Positions 20,926-31,716 of a stretch of 64,000 bases of DNA are shown piece after piece. The stretch's first letter is position 1; each line of letters begins with the position of its first letter. The stretch is from Arthonia radiata (taxonomy: Eukaryota; Ascomycota; Arthoniomycetes; Arthoniales; Arthoniaceae): positions 4,347,453-4,411,452 of the forward strand of contig PSQN01000017.1 in NCBI GenBank assembly GCA_002989075.1, written 5' to 3'. The notes under the pieces are model-generated. The model saw nothing but the letters and a program-made list of their open reading frames with translations, was not told the origin of the DNA and searched no databases. The position numbers were made by a program, and so were the translations under genes.

Positions 20926-22889
20926 CTGAGACGATTGCTGTAAATCGTCGCTTCGAATCTTCCTCTGTTTAGGGGTAAGCTGTGTGGTGTAGATTGAGTC
21001 AATGACTTCTTGCAAGAGGAGTGGCGATATTCCCAACACAGCAGATAACCTCGAAAATGGGTTGTAGGTGGGCGTCTCTGTGATTGCGTCTGCATCAGCG
21101 GGCAGAAAAAGAATGAGGCGTCCATACTCAGATGTCGAGGATGCGGAAAGGTGAGGTGCAGCGTTTGCTGCAAGCTTGGCACTGCCAAAAGAAGTTAGCT
21201 GCACGATCAAGGGTTACAAGCGAGGGTCATATACTTCTCAGGTCGCATCAGCCAGTCATCATTGGGAAATTGCAAAGTCAGCTTGCGCTCTGCAAAGCGC
21301 ACTTGCAACCCGGCGAGCTCGATCACCCAGCTTGACACTCCAATTTGGACTAACGGTACCCGCTTGGGGGCGTAGCCTACCACACGCTTGATCACGATGT
21401 TCTTGGAGGGTATTGCCAACGTGCTCGGTAGAGTCGTGGCTAACGCTGCTGGAATAGTCAAGTTGCTGAAGGTTGCCACGCTTGTGCTCCGGTAGAAGCG
21501 ATATCGCGCTGCGGTGTCTGACCTGGTCATCTCTAGCGTCGGAGACGCTTCGCCTGGGGGTTGTGTGTAGCTGTACTTTCGTGAGACCCTGTTGCCAGAA
21601 ATCGACACTGATGGTTTGGTATCGAAAGTGCTGTCAAGAGGAATTCTAATTGCTGTTGGCTGGAACACTAGGTCGACCAAGATGCACGCTCTGGGTGAGA
21701 GAACTGCCACGATACAGTGAGCAGGCCTTGCTTTTTTATCATTTGAGCCGACTTCAGTGCTCTCCAAGATACCCGTCGCCTCGACCAGCGAGCTCAAGTC
21801 TATGTGGATGTCAGCGTCTCCGATCTCCAAACCGTTTCATGGAGCAGATACATACTCGGTGTGTGTGCGAAACGCTGTTTCAGGTCCATTGAAACAGAAT
21901 TAGCATAGCCAACGCAAGTTGTAAAAGGGTGCATGCCAACGAAAAAGTCCCGAACGGAATCATCGGTCACCACCTCAGGACTTCCCAGTCTCAAGGCATT
22001 CCAAGAATGCCACGTGCTCCAGTGCTGGGTCAAAGCATGCGTTCGGGCAACTGCATCGGCAACCGCCAGAGCCTCGTGAAGGTTGTTGTTGATCGCTTGA
22101 GAGGCTGACGCTGGCTTTGAGAGTCCCACTATGCCATCCGTAGGCGCCAGGACCGTCCTGTCAAATTCGTCGCAATTAGGATCTTGAGGTAGCGCGCGAG
22201 CAACTGTCAGAGCTGCGGGTAGGCTTTCAAGTGTGTTGACGGTCTTTATGAGCGACGCACTGCTCCCTGAGATGAAACCCTCGCCTCGGGCGTCATCAAA
22301 CCACCCAAGCAACTTCTCGTAATATCCATCAATGTTGACCAAGATAATAGGGCTTCGCAACACTCCTGCACCGCGATTAGTCCGAATTTAGAGGCCAACA
22401 CGCCGATTTAGAGCGGGACTCACCAAGTTTGATCCACATCCGCACAGCGCTGAGCTCTTTTCATGTACCGAAACCCCCTGGCAAAACGATAAATGCGTCG
22501 GAAATGTCAGCCATGCGAAGCTTTTGAGAGTGCAGATCTTCAACAAGCTCATGTACACCAAACGCAGGCAGGCTTGCGTCGGGCTCATACTTCAAGAATG
22601 GTCGAGGTTTGATTCCATGTACTTGGCCACCCAGCTCATGGAGCTTTCGTGCAACCACACCCATCAACCCTCGATTCGAACCCCCATACACTGTATATTT
22701 ATCAGCACTGGAACCACACATATGTTTGAACGCGGACCATAACATACCAAGACGCGAGCCCTCTAACATAAAAAGGTCTGCCGTGGCCTCTGCGAGTGCC
22801 TGGTATTTTGCTGCGCCGCTGTTCGCGCCAACAAAGACACATACAGATGTCTCCATAGCATGATGATCATCTGTTCGAGTCTCTGACAT
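20926..22889 (-). pseudogene. LOG-type phosphoribohydrolase domain fused to an unknown domain, interrupted by TGA
   Basis: Exons on the minus strand are 22748-22889, 22424-22690, 21856-22375, 21235-21799 and 21181 downward, with canonical introns of 57, 48, 56 and 53 nt. The N-terminal domain is of the LOG/lysine-decarboxylase-like family, whose members release cytokinin bases from nucleotides: SVCVFVGANSG, LVYGGSNRGLMG, then LPGGFGT. Right after that Thr comes TGA (22461-22463), then KELSAVRMWIKLG and LRSPIILVNIDGYYEKLL, the normal LOG continuation. The second domain is unrecognised. TTCVGYANSVSMDL, PAHCIVAVLS and LVDLVFQP could supply a Cys-His-Asp triad like transglutaminase-fold proteins (inference). 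An automatic gene finder might hide the stop with a GTACAT donor, which would delete the active-site Glu. The reading frame continues into the phosphatase at 20925. Confidence 0.6.
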
Positions 22890-23327
22890 TGTTCACGCAG
22901 CGCAGAACCGACCCTTGACAAGGCCAGAGACAGAGTTTGCGGTCGGTATGGCTGAGTGAGTCCCAGAAAGAAACTCTGTATCAAAAATTGGAGATTTCAA
23001 TCTGACTTCCTGCTGGCTGAAGGCGGAGTATTGAATGTAGATGTTGTTGTTGGGATCAGATGTAGCAAGAATACAAATATCGCCTCATTGGTCTTTGAAC
23101 ATCTTGAAGGTTAATCTGAGGTGATTACCTCCTCTTTGCGCCCCCTCGGGCACTTCACCAGGCGATAAGTGGCGACTGCACCTTTGGTTCCACCTTTTGG
23201 AGTGACGTTTGTATTTTTTAGCATCCCTGCACCTCAACAAAAGGTCTTAGAGCATCTCTCGATGAATCACATCCGCACACAGACATCTTACACGTGCACA
23301 TAGACGTTGTTTCGAACGCATCAAGAT
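22890..23327. other. Divergent intergenic region
   Basis: About 440 bases between the minus-strand LOG frame and the plus-strand kinase. It should carry both promoters. No specific site is identified. Confidence 0.4.
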
Positions 23328-24569
23328 ATGCCCATGGCCCACACGCAATGGGTCTCCCCACGCCGCTTCGAGGATGACGAAGGCTCCGCATCTGCCCAGT
23401 TTCTTGAGCAATTCTTCTCCTCAACCGGGCCGATGACGCTCTGTGACTTGGCAACAGATTGTTGGAAGACTAAAGGTCATAGCCACGACTCTTGCCACAT
23501 TGGAATGGCTCGCCTAGATCTCGCTCTCCACCGCCCGATACTGGGCAAGCGAAATATGATCTTGACATTGATGATGCCAGACGAGACGCTCTGGATCGCG
23601 CGTCTCAGGAATCCGTTCGCAACGAACAAGACTGAGGACAGCAACGAATCACGAATGACTGCGCAGCGCCTGTCACTTGAAAGCGAGCTCGCGACGATGG
23701 AGTTCGTGCGACGCAACACGAGTGTGCCCGTACCGGTCGTTTACGGCTATGATTTGACTCACTCGAACCCCCTTGGTCTGTCGTATATGCTCATGGAGTA
23801 CCTTCGTGGTCGACCGTTTCCGTTCCCATTCAATGAGAGGGGCTTCATCCTCGAGAGGGATATACTGAAAGTACACTGTCAGCTCGTCAACATCACTGCG
23901 CAACTCAGCAACCTGACATCATCAAAGATTGGTCGCATAACTTATACGGCCGAAGGAAAATTCACCCCTGAAGCTATCATCGATCGCAAGGACCGAAAGT
24001 ATGGTCCTTTCCGTTCTTCCGAAGATTTCTTTGTAGAGCGTGCACATGTTGTGCATGCCACTGAGTTGGCGTTGCAGAGATCTCCGGAACATATCGAGAC
24101 GGCGCAACTCCATGTTGAGGCTGCAGAGTATGCCGCTCGCCTCAGAGCGTTGAACTATGCCTTTCCGCTCAAGCACGTCGATCTTCACTGGCAGAATGTT
24201 CTAGTCGACAAGGACTGCATCGTCGTTGGTGTGATCGATTGGGAATGGGCTCATACCGTTCCGGTGGAGGCGTTCAAGGTCCTTCCGTTCAACATCGCAA
24301 GTCTGGTCATTCCGCAGAATTCGGCACAGACGGCTTCACACGAGGTCCTCACTCGCAAGCTGTTCGCTGCGCTAGGAGGCAATCCAGACGTGGTAGAGAC
24401 AATGAACTCCGTGGAGGCGAAAATTGCGGCCATTCTCGAGCGCTATAACTGGCCAGCTGTCCGCAGGGATCATGCCGAAGCTCTCGTCACGCTTGTGGAG
24501 GAGGCGAAGATGGAGCGCTGGGGCTCAGAGATGTATGAGGAGTGGATATCTACCGATGGAGAGGACTGA
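23328..24569 (+). CDS. Aminoglycoside-phosphotransferase-like (APH) kinase family protein
   Basis: This is a single-exon gene of about 413 residues. The N-lobe includes a DETLWIARLRNPF strand and a Glu-bearing helix ESELATMEFVRRNTSVPVP, followed by YMLMEYLRGRPFPF as hinge. The catalytic loop reads HVDLHWQNVLVDKD (the HxDxxxxN pattern of APH/choline-kinase-like enzymes), followed by VVGVIDWEWAH, where the Asp is the metal-binding residue. Large families of such proteins exist in filamentous ascomycetes with mostly unknown substrates. ATGs at 23328 and 23334 are both possible starts. No targeting signals are seen. Confidence 0.8.
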   Translation: MPMAHTQWVSPRRFEDDEGSASAQFLEQFFSSTGPMTLCDLATDCWKTKGHSHDSCHIGMARLDLALHRPILGKRNMILTLMMPDETLWIARLRNPFATNKTEDSNESRMTAQRLSLESELATMEFVRRNTSVPVPVVYGYDLTHSNPLGLSYMLMEYLRGRPFPFPFNERGFILERDILKVHCQLVNITAQLSNLTSSKIGRITYTAEGKFTPEAIIDRKDRKYGPFRSSEDFFVERAHVVHATELALQRSPEHIETAQLHVEAAEYAARLRALNYAFPLKHVDLHWQNVLVDKDCIVVGVIDWEWAHTVPVEAFKVLPFNIASLVIPQNSAQTASHEVLTRKLFAALGGNPDVVETMNSVEAKIAAILERYNWPAVRRDHAEALVTLVEEAKMERWGSEMYEEWISTDGED

Positions 24570-24590
24570 TTCTTGTGGTCCATCAGTCAG

Positions 24591-25715
24591 TCAAGATATC
24601 TCTTTCATGATCTCATCCACGGTCTTCTTGGCAAGCCGCTTCCGCTCGTGCTCAGGCATGTGCGAGCTCATGTCTCTAACTGCATGCATCTTCAACATCA
24701 TCCTCTCAAGTTCTTCCACTTGCTGTGCTTCGTCGTCTTCGTTTGCCTCTGTACCTCCATCCTCTCGTGCCATCGCCATCTTCAGACCCGCAAACTCCCT
24801 CTCCATTTGCGTCCGTTCCAGTCGGAAGCCCGCCGTCTCATCAGTAGGCACGCTGCTATTAGTCTGCTCATCATCGTCATCGATCAAGCCAAGTGTAGAT
24901 TCATTCAAATCGTCAACGTTGTCCCACTCGTTTGCCTCAAGCGCCTCAATCAGCCTCGCCGTACCCTGCAAGTCCCCAGCGGCGTTCCTCTTCTTCCCTG
25001 CTTCGCCCTTGACTTCACAATCAACAAACTCGAAGCCAAACTCGAAAGCCTCATCATCCCAATCATCGTAACCAGTGCCCATGCTGCTCTCTGCTTGGAG
25101 TATACCATTGCGCTCAGCCGGCATTCCGATGCAGAGGAAAACGCCATCCCAAACACCCTCGCCACCGTAGATATGCTGCACGCAATCACGGACTGCATTC
25201 ATCAGCTCGCATGCCTCCTTCCAGCCGTTAGCCGTCTTGCGGAAGACAATGATCCAAGCACCAACGGCTTTCACCACTTCCGCGGCTTCAGCGGAGAGAA
25301 AGTCAGTCTTCCAGGTTTGAGCATCATCGGTTTCGTCAATCCAGATCGGAATTGTGGCGCGGTAGTAGCGCGTCTTGAGTTCCAGCTGATGGCTCAGTCC
25401 AGCAGTGGTCGTCTGTGTGAGAGTAGCGACTTGGTCATCTGAACCGCGCGGACTCGGGGGAAAGGCTGGCGGTGTGTCGATGTCATGCTGATCTGCAACA
25501 TTTCGAGGGGTCGGCGCAGAGCCAGAGATATCTGTCCAGCATGAGTATGCCTTCCTGTGCAGGAGGAGAGGCCGGACCCTAGATACAGTATGAGGGGAGT
25601 ATTACTACGCACCTTTCAACAGCGGAAGTACACCCGAGTCTGACGATCCGATCAAGAGGATGTGACGCGGATATTCGATTTCGGGCACGTTTTGCGCGTC
25701 TTCGTCTGCCATCAT
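24591..25715 (-). CDS. IRC6: Irc6 / alpha- and gamma-adaptin-binding protein p34 (AAGAB) homologue
   Basis: Exons are 25613-25715 and 24591-25531 with an 81-nt intron (GTGCGT donor, GGACAG acceptor). The product is 347 residues. The N-terminus EYPRHILLIGSSDSGVLPLL resembles the small-GTPase-like strand and loop of this family. A middle segment VVKAVGAWIIVFRKTANGW follows, then an acidic stretch (LIDDDDEQTNSS). The C-terminus has the family's helical hairpin (ERMMLKMHAVRDMSSHMPEH followed by ERKRLAKKTVDEIMKEI). Family members assist assembly of clathrin adaptor complexes AP-1/AP-2 in the cytosol. The gene ends 20 bases from the APH-like gene, tail to tail. Confidence 0.8.
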
Positions 25716-26046
25716 GGATCAATGCGCTTCGGTGTTTGTGTGCGTGATATAATGTTAATGTTCATTCTATCTTCGAACACTCCGAAGTCGTATGACGAGT
25801 CGTGTTCATGTACAGCATTCCTATAATGTGTGGAAATCCGCCATCCATACTCTTCAGAAGGAACTGCGATTCATTTGCATCACATTCAAGTATGTGTTCT
25901 TCACCCAGTTATTGAAGAAGTGCTCCGTTGCCTAATTTTGGTGCTATCCCGCCAACCCTGCCTGACAAGTACGACCACAACGCCGACGCTGAATGCAAAA
26001 GCCACTCTCTTTCCATGACATATCCAGTCGTGAGGTGGAAGAACTC
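25716..26046. other. Intergenic between IRC6 and SMD3
   Basis: About 330 bases, holding the Irc6 promoter and the SmD3 3' flank. No gene is seen. Confidence 0.4.
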
Positions 26047-26494
26047 TCAGCCTCGCCTGCCACCACCTCTTGCTCTGTTCACAGTCGCGCGGCCTCTCGC
26101 CATGCCCACACCACGTCCTCTTGTTCCTCTCGACCTGAACATCGGTGCGTTCCTCAGCATGTCAGGGACGATGAAGAAGCGGATATGCGAGCCCCGTATG
26201 TAGACTCGATCCAAGTGTGATACTCGTCCATCTCGTGCGGTGACCGTAATGTCTGTCATTTGGACGTTCATGTTGTCTTCGGCTGTAGAAGCGGTCAGCG
26301 GTATTGCGCAAGACTGGGAAATACAAAATTACCTTCCAAAAGCTTGCCGCGGTACACCTGGCCAGAAGTGATCTCGAGTGTGACTGTGTGGCCCTACATC
26401 GCTTGTTAGCTAGGCCTGCGTCTGGGAAAAGGTCGTGCTTGCGCACCTGTGCCTCATTCAAGAGTTTGATGGGGATGCCGATGGTGGAAGTCAT
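26047..26494 (-). CDS. SMD3: Small nuclear ribonucleoprotein Sm D3
   Basis: Exons are 26447-26494, 26333-26393 and 26047-26282, introns 53 and 50 nt, product 114 residues. The N-terminus is [16 protein letters not shown]. The Sm1 motif spans [20 protein letters not shown] and the Sm2 motif is [15 protein letters not shown], which together define an Sm fold. [12 protein letters not shown] is typical of SmD3. The C-terminal tail is RG-rich ([16 protein letters not shown]), the usual target of symmetric arginine dimethylation. It acts in the heptameric Sm ring of spliceosomal snRNPs. Length and splice pattern fit the family. It is head to head with GEP4. Confidence 0.95.
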
Positions 26495-26761
26495 GGTGCT
26501 GAGAATGCCTGTGGCTTCTCAAGATTGAGTGACTGCGTAACAACTGCTTCCTTGCCGAATTTACGTGCAGCTCACTATTCACAGGCTGAAAATGTTCACT
26601 GTTAGGCAGAGCTCGGTCACGTTTTCGTGAAGCTTCAAAAGGGCAGCTATCCCCGTTAGAGGTTAGCGTGCGATTAGCGTCAGGAACATCCTCGAACTTG
26701 TCAAGAGAAGAGACGGCAGTGCGGCAGTACAACGCCCCGAGGAGGACTCAATCGACGGCTA
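26495..26761. promoter_or_regulatory. Bidirectional promoter between SMD3 and GEP4
   Basis: Only 267 bases separate the two divergent start codons, so both core promoters must lie here. No clear TATA box is seen, as is common for housekeeping genes. Confidence 0.5.
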
Positions 26762-27424
26762 ATGAACGTGCCAGCAATATTGAGCGTATTCCGTGTGGTA
26801 CGTAGACCCAGCTTGTGCTTGCCACATCATCCAGTCCCCACATTTGCGGACATACCCATCCCACTCGAATCAGCGTTCAAGAGCACAAACTCGAAGCAGG
26901 TCGACATTCGAGCCATCGTCCTTGACAAGGATAATTGCTTCGCGATACCAAATCAGAACACGGTACATCCGTCGTGCCAGGTTAGAAGCATGCAATGCAT
27001 AGGCAAAGAATATCTAAATCTTACATGCGCTTAGACCCGGCTTCAAGATCTCATCAAAGTGTTCTCGGCAAAAAGAATCTTGATAGTATCCAACAGCTCC
27101 GGACTGCGATCCAAGGATCCCAATGGCGCTCGTGCAGCGGATCTAGAGCGCAGCACAGGCTTGCCGGTCTTGCGCCATGAGAAGCCGAAGCCAGCATGCG
27201 GTGATGAAATTTTGGACCATTTCAAGGATGTCATCAGTCACCCCTCTCAGATCTTAGTGATTGGAGATCGCCTATTCACTGATGTTGTCATGGCAAACAC
27301 CATGGGTGCTCGCTCTATCTGGATCAAGCAAGGCGTAGTCCCCGACAACGGTCTCGTGACGCGCCTCGAATACGGCCTCTCTAACTTTCTTTGGCGACGA
27401 GGCTACAGCGCGCCCGAGCCATGA
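26762..27424 (+). CDS. GEP4: Mitochondrial phosphatidylglycerophosphatase Gep4
   Basis: Exons are 26762-26980 and 27035-27424, with a 54-nt intron (GTTAGA donor, GCTTAG acceptor), product 202 residues. The N-terminus MNVPAILSVFRVV, then VPTFADIPIP, matches Gep4. The HAD nucleophile motif is AIVLDKDNCFA. Motif II is ILIVSNSSG, and the C-terminal acidic motif is ILVIGDRLFTDVVMANTMGA. The enzyme dephosphorylates phosphatidylglycerophosphate to phosphatidylglycerol in cardiolipin synthesis at the mitochondrial inner membrane. The protein has the family's usual size. Confidence 0.92.
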
Positions 27425-29530
27425 TAGACTGAGCAGCTTTCTGGTGTTCTAAACACACAGCACCGGATCTTGGAGTCTGGCTTGAAACCGAACTGCGCAA
27501 CTCCATGGGAGCAAACCGAGCGATAACGAGATGTACGATAACATCAAGATGTCATTCTTCAGGTTCGGGACTTTGACTAGCGTCGACCGTCATGCTACGC
27601 ACTTTATACGCAATCGCAACGGCTTGCTCAGACACGATCAAGGCAACGAAGTCGCCAGTCCGCCCGCCTGGTAGGCACCCCACACTTGACGCCGTCTTGC
27701 CTAGTCAGAGCATCCAACTGCAGCCTTGGCACATCTATATAATCTTCGCCCACTGCTCCTCTCTCCTGGCTTTTTTCTTCATCATCTCTTTGCCATTTGG
27801 CTATGATAGATCGTAGTGTCTGTTCTTGTTCAGGTTGATCCCTGATACCATGCTACGGCATGTCTTTTGATCGACTACTTTTTGGAACTGGGGCCTTCTG
27901 CTCACTGCGCTTGCGCATGGTGTCGGCCCATAGTGTCGCTCGTATTGAACTACATCGAGCTTTGACGCGAATACCTTTTCTTTGCATGTCTGGTCTTTGA
28001 CTAGTCTGTGAGGAAGAAGACTTCACGCTGTCTCTCTCTACTTTGCTTGGCTTGCTTGGTATGTTGACAGTGCTGTAAGCATGAAGACACTATCCATGCT
28101 TCGACAGGCTTGACACGGTGACCGTCCATGTCAGCCCATCGAAAAGTCAGTGTAAGACTGGTCTGCGAAGAAGAACGCTTTGTTAATCACTCAGCCGAGG
28201 ACGAAGTTACGAAAACAGTATACCTGGTGCACTCTTGAAGGACCCAGTACATAGGACAAGGTACTGAGGATGTGTCATAAGAGCCGCCCCGTCATCGAAC
28301 TGCTGGGTTCCCGTCTTGCATGTTTCACTTTTGGTCGGCCTCAACAATATCAATGTAGCACAGGGGTCTCATTGCGGATGTCTCGTGGAAGTCTAGGCGG
28401 CCATTATCCGCCGCATATGCCCTTTTGGTAGTGATTGCGGCGACCGCAATCCATTGTGCTGGGCGCGATGGCTACAGGAGGGGCCTTTTGTGAAGCTAAT
28501 AATGCCAACAAGACTCCTCTAAAGACTGTGTCGCATGGCGGATGATTGCTGTGGTGTTTGGGAGACTGTATGCTGCGCCGGGGCAGATGTACTGCTTGAA
28601 AATGTCGCGAATCACGCCTTGAGTACGCCTCGTCTCGCAAAGGATACGGTGAAACGCGTAACGGAAGAACATTGCCATGAGGACGTAATAGACAGCCCAG
28701 AATAGCAGGCCAGCGAAGACTTCCATACCCACGTGACGGCGCGACAAGAGAACCAGGGAAGACTCGTCTCAACAGAGTCCAGTCCGGCGTGACAGTCCCG
28801 AAGTGGTTGAGCAATGAAAAGGAGAAGAAGGTACGTCTGGGCGTTAAAGCGTGTGCGTGGCAGCGAGGTGAGTGGGGATTGATTGGTGAGCTAGCGCCTG
28901 CCGCCAAGCGTCGTCCCGCCCGCTGCTGCTATCTGGGGACGTGCATGACTCTTCTTGCAACGATGCTATTCTTGACTCTGGCATCCGTGCTCCCTGTCTT
29001 GCGGTGCTTCAGTGTTGCCTGGACGGCGACGGTGCTGTCTGAGTGCAGTGACTTTAGTATGTATATCAGAGCAAGCTAATCGCGTCCGGAGAATGCCCAA
29101 TCGCATCTGAGACACGCCCCAAGCTTAGCCACACTTTGCCCTCCGATCTGACGTATTCCTCCAAACATTGGGCGCTTAGCACCACACGGACTTCATCAGC
29201 GGCGTAGCAACCCGAAAGAGGTCGTCACATCTTCCGTCTGACTGTCGAACTCCTTTACAAGCGTTCCAACAAGCAGAACTCTCTCCCTCGTCCGCCAGAG
29301 AGCTCCACATCAGCTCCGAAAGTATCTTCAATAAGCTCCGCACACTCAGCGCGTTGAGCAAAAGATTGAAGTCGAGGCGCAAATTGTCACGATTTACGCA
29401 AGGCTAGCGCCTATCGGTCTCGAGCGAGGTTCGGCGTCTCCTGGAAAGTCGATCGCAAGACGCAGTGCAGGACACAGAGCTTGCCAAAGCCCCACGTCTG
29501 GCAGCGTCGAAGGCATTGTGCTCCGCTGCC
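27425..29530. other. Long gene-poor interval
   Basis: About 2.1 kb with only one weak coding candidate, at 28496-28726 on the minus strand (listed separately). The stretch 27800-28400 is moderately AT-rich and shows no repeat I can define. Confidence 0.35.
28496..28726 (-). CDS. Hypothetical small membrane protein (76 aa)
   Basis: The frame starts MEVFAGLLFWAVYYVLMAMF, which would be a transmembrane helix, followed by a basic segment and a polar tail ending ESCWHY. There is no homology I recognise and an overlapping frame is also open, so this may be chance. Confidence 0.25.
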   Translation of the reverse strand: MEVFAGLLFWAVYYVLMAMFFRYAFHRILCETRRTQGVIRDIFKQYICPGAAYSLPNTTAIIRHATQSLEESCWHY

Positions 29531-30781
29531 ATGGCGCAATCTCAGCGAGGAACTGGAACTGGACAGCAAAGACCATTCTCGTTTCAAGTACCAGCCGAAC
29601 ATCCACAGGCGCACCCGGGCCAACAGTCACATCCCTCACAGACTGCGGTCGCGCAACCCGATAGCCAAGGATGGGCAGGATTCCCCGAGCAACGCTTCTC
29701 GTACATGGACACGCCGATCGACGACAACACGCAAACGTTTGATGACGAGCGACAGGCGGCAGTATTGGAAGAGGCGCGTCAAAGGTATGGGGATTCGCAG
29801 TCGAACACGCCTCAGCCGCAAGCACCGCAGTCGCAACATCAAGTGCCACAACTCGATCCGTCTCAATACCCGCAAGAGAAGCAACAAGTTTCTCGAATGC
29901 CATCCGCATACCAACTAGCACCACCGGCTGAGCCTCATCCTGCACATTATGCTCCGTACGCCGAGCCAACCCAGCCAGCACCAGCAGCGTCGCTTCCAGG
30001 GCCTCCATCGCAATCAATTCCCGCCCCGCATCAGATACCTCCTCATCAACAGCATGCGACACCACCACCGCCAATATCGCCGGGCCCGCTGCCGCTTAAG
30101 AACGAGGCAGACTTTCGCACCGCCGCGCGAATGTCTCCGCCGCCTCAGCAAGTGAAACCGTCGTCTACGAATCCACAGTTTGCGCCGCCTCCGAGAAATC
30201 CATCAACAACACCGTTCTCGCCTTATACCGGTAATGCCCCGGACCTTGACACACAGCATCGCCCGGGTCAGATATCCCATCCAAGCATGAAACACAGCAA
30301 GACCGGCAACAGCACGTTACCCACGGTCAGCTCAGGCGATCACTTCCATCATGGATTGTGTGCATGTCCTGGCTCAGATCTCTCGACCTGCATGACCGGT
30401 CTGTTTTGTCCTTGCATTCTTTACTCACGATTGACCTACCGTCTGGGTCAACGATCGAGGAAACAAGACCCGACTGACGTCCTTGGTTTTCACAAGTGCA
30501 ATGGCCATTGTTTTGCTTTCGCAGCGCTGTGTGTATGCGGGGTGTCGGGTCTGTTGGCATCGATTACCAGAGGACGGGTAAGACATGCTTACGACGTCAA
30601 TGGCAGCGCTGGGACGGACTGCATTGAAGGCTGCTGTTGCTGCTGCTGCACGATCATACAAAGCGAGCGTGAGGTGAAAATACGAGAGTCGAACAAGACG
30701 AGATGGGCGGCACCAACAACGGTGGATCTAGAACCCTACAAGCGAGTCGAGACTATGAGGTTCTCGACAAATGGAACATGA
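29531..30781 (+). CDS. PLAC8 (DUF614) family Cys-rich protein
   Basis: The ATG at 29531 (GCCATGGCG, strong context) gives 416 residues. The first 280 residues are Pro/Gln/Ser-rich and disordered. From about residue 280 the PLAC8 domain begins: HFHHGLCACPGSDLSTCMTG, then LFCPCILYSRL, then KCNGHCFAFAALCVCGVSGL, a hydrophobic stretch with paired Cys, and CIEGCCCCCCTIIQSERE. The CLFCPC-type motif is FCPCI here. Family members in plants, animals and fungi are membrane-associated and linked to metal tolerance, cell size or calcium import; the role here is not known. The run of six Cys is unusual. Confidence 0.85.
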   Translation: MAQSQRGTGTGQQRPFSFQVPAEHPQAHPGQQSHPSQTAVAQPDSQGWAGFPEQRFSYMDTPIDDNTQTFDDERQAAVLEEARQRYGDSQSNTPQPQAPQSQHQVPQLDPSQYPQEKQQVSRMPSAYQLAPPAEPHPAHYAPYAEPTQPAPAASLPGPPSQSIPAPHQIPPHQQHATPPPPISPGPLPLKNEADFRTAARMSPPPQQVKPSSTNPQFAPPPRNPSTTPFSPYTGNAPDLDTQHRPGQISHPSMKHSKTGNSTLPTVSSGDHFHHGLCACPGSDLSTCMTGLFCPCILYSRLTYRLGQRSRKQDPTDVLGFHKCNGHCFAFAALCVCGVSGLLASITRGRVRHAYDVNGSAGTDCIEGCCCCCCTIIQSEREVKIRESNKTRWAAPTTVDLEPYKRVETMRFSTNGT

Positions 30782-31716
30782 CCTCCTGCGCTGAACGATT
30801 GCGGCTTTCGATCTCCTGCGTTTCTACCATGGCCTGCTAAGTAGCATCGCCATGCAGCCGAAATCTGACGCCTTCACCCGCACCCCAGACACCTTAAGTT
30901 AGCATGAGGCGCGCTCATTGTAGGCTCACACTAGAAAAGCGGACGGTTGGCGCTTTCTCACTTCACATTACGATATATATAGTACGGACTTGAGGTCCCA
31001 TGATACCATGGACGGATACCACATCTAGCGACTTGAAGGCGCACATATACAAGAGATGTACAACAATACTTGAAATGCAAAGACATTATTCGAATCATGA
31101 TGTGCATCCCGCTATATCTGGATCCTACAATCCGTCTTTCACTTCTGCTTTCCTGCATTGCTGCGTGTAGACTCCCCAGCGTGGCACGAGTCAAGAGTAT
31201 GCCAAGGCCATTAGCTAATCCATTCTTCAACAATGCAACGGATGCGTGGGGCTTTGAGACCTCAGCTTCGATAAGACGCTCCTTAAAACGTTGAGCCTTA
31301 TCGCTCCGCCATTTTACAGCCCTCCACATCGCTGCTAGGTCTCCTCATTGCTGTCACAATGGACCGTTCTTGTACTCTGCTCTACTCTCCGGTCCGGATC
31401 ATCTGCATCGGCCCCGCTACCGTCCTCGACTACTGCCTACCACATGGGACCCTGACATCTGCTGACTTCGTTGTTCACGCTTACTCAACGCCCTAATACT
31501 AGCCATCCTCCCTAAAATCGCCTCTGCATCCTCACATCTCGCATTAGGCACTTTGCACATCCTCAAGCATGCAACCGTAACACTGGCACCTTTTGTTGTT
31601 CACTTCGCTTTGCACAGCGACACACTTGCTCGCCGGAGTTTAAGAACCAGATACACTTCGCGCGCTCCAATCCGACCGGATCGAACACTTTGCAATATTC
31701 AGCTTTCCAGTCTGTC
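30782..31716. other. Intergenic, long leader of the PQ-loop gene
   Basis: About 930 bases with no supported gene. The last 300 bases are pyrimidine-rich and CT-rich, as expected for a fungal leader. Confidence 0.35.

Noticed and set aside
22461-22463. Selenocysteine or reassigned TGA as explanation of the LOG stop
   Set aside because: Filamentous ascomycetes lack selenoprotein machinery as far as known, and other genes here end in TGA (for example 4526 and 37593), so TGA is a normal stop.
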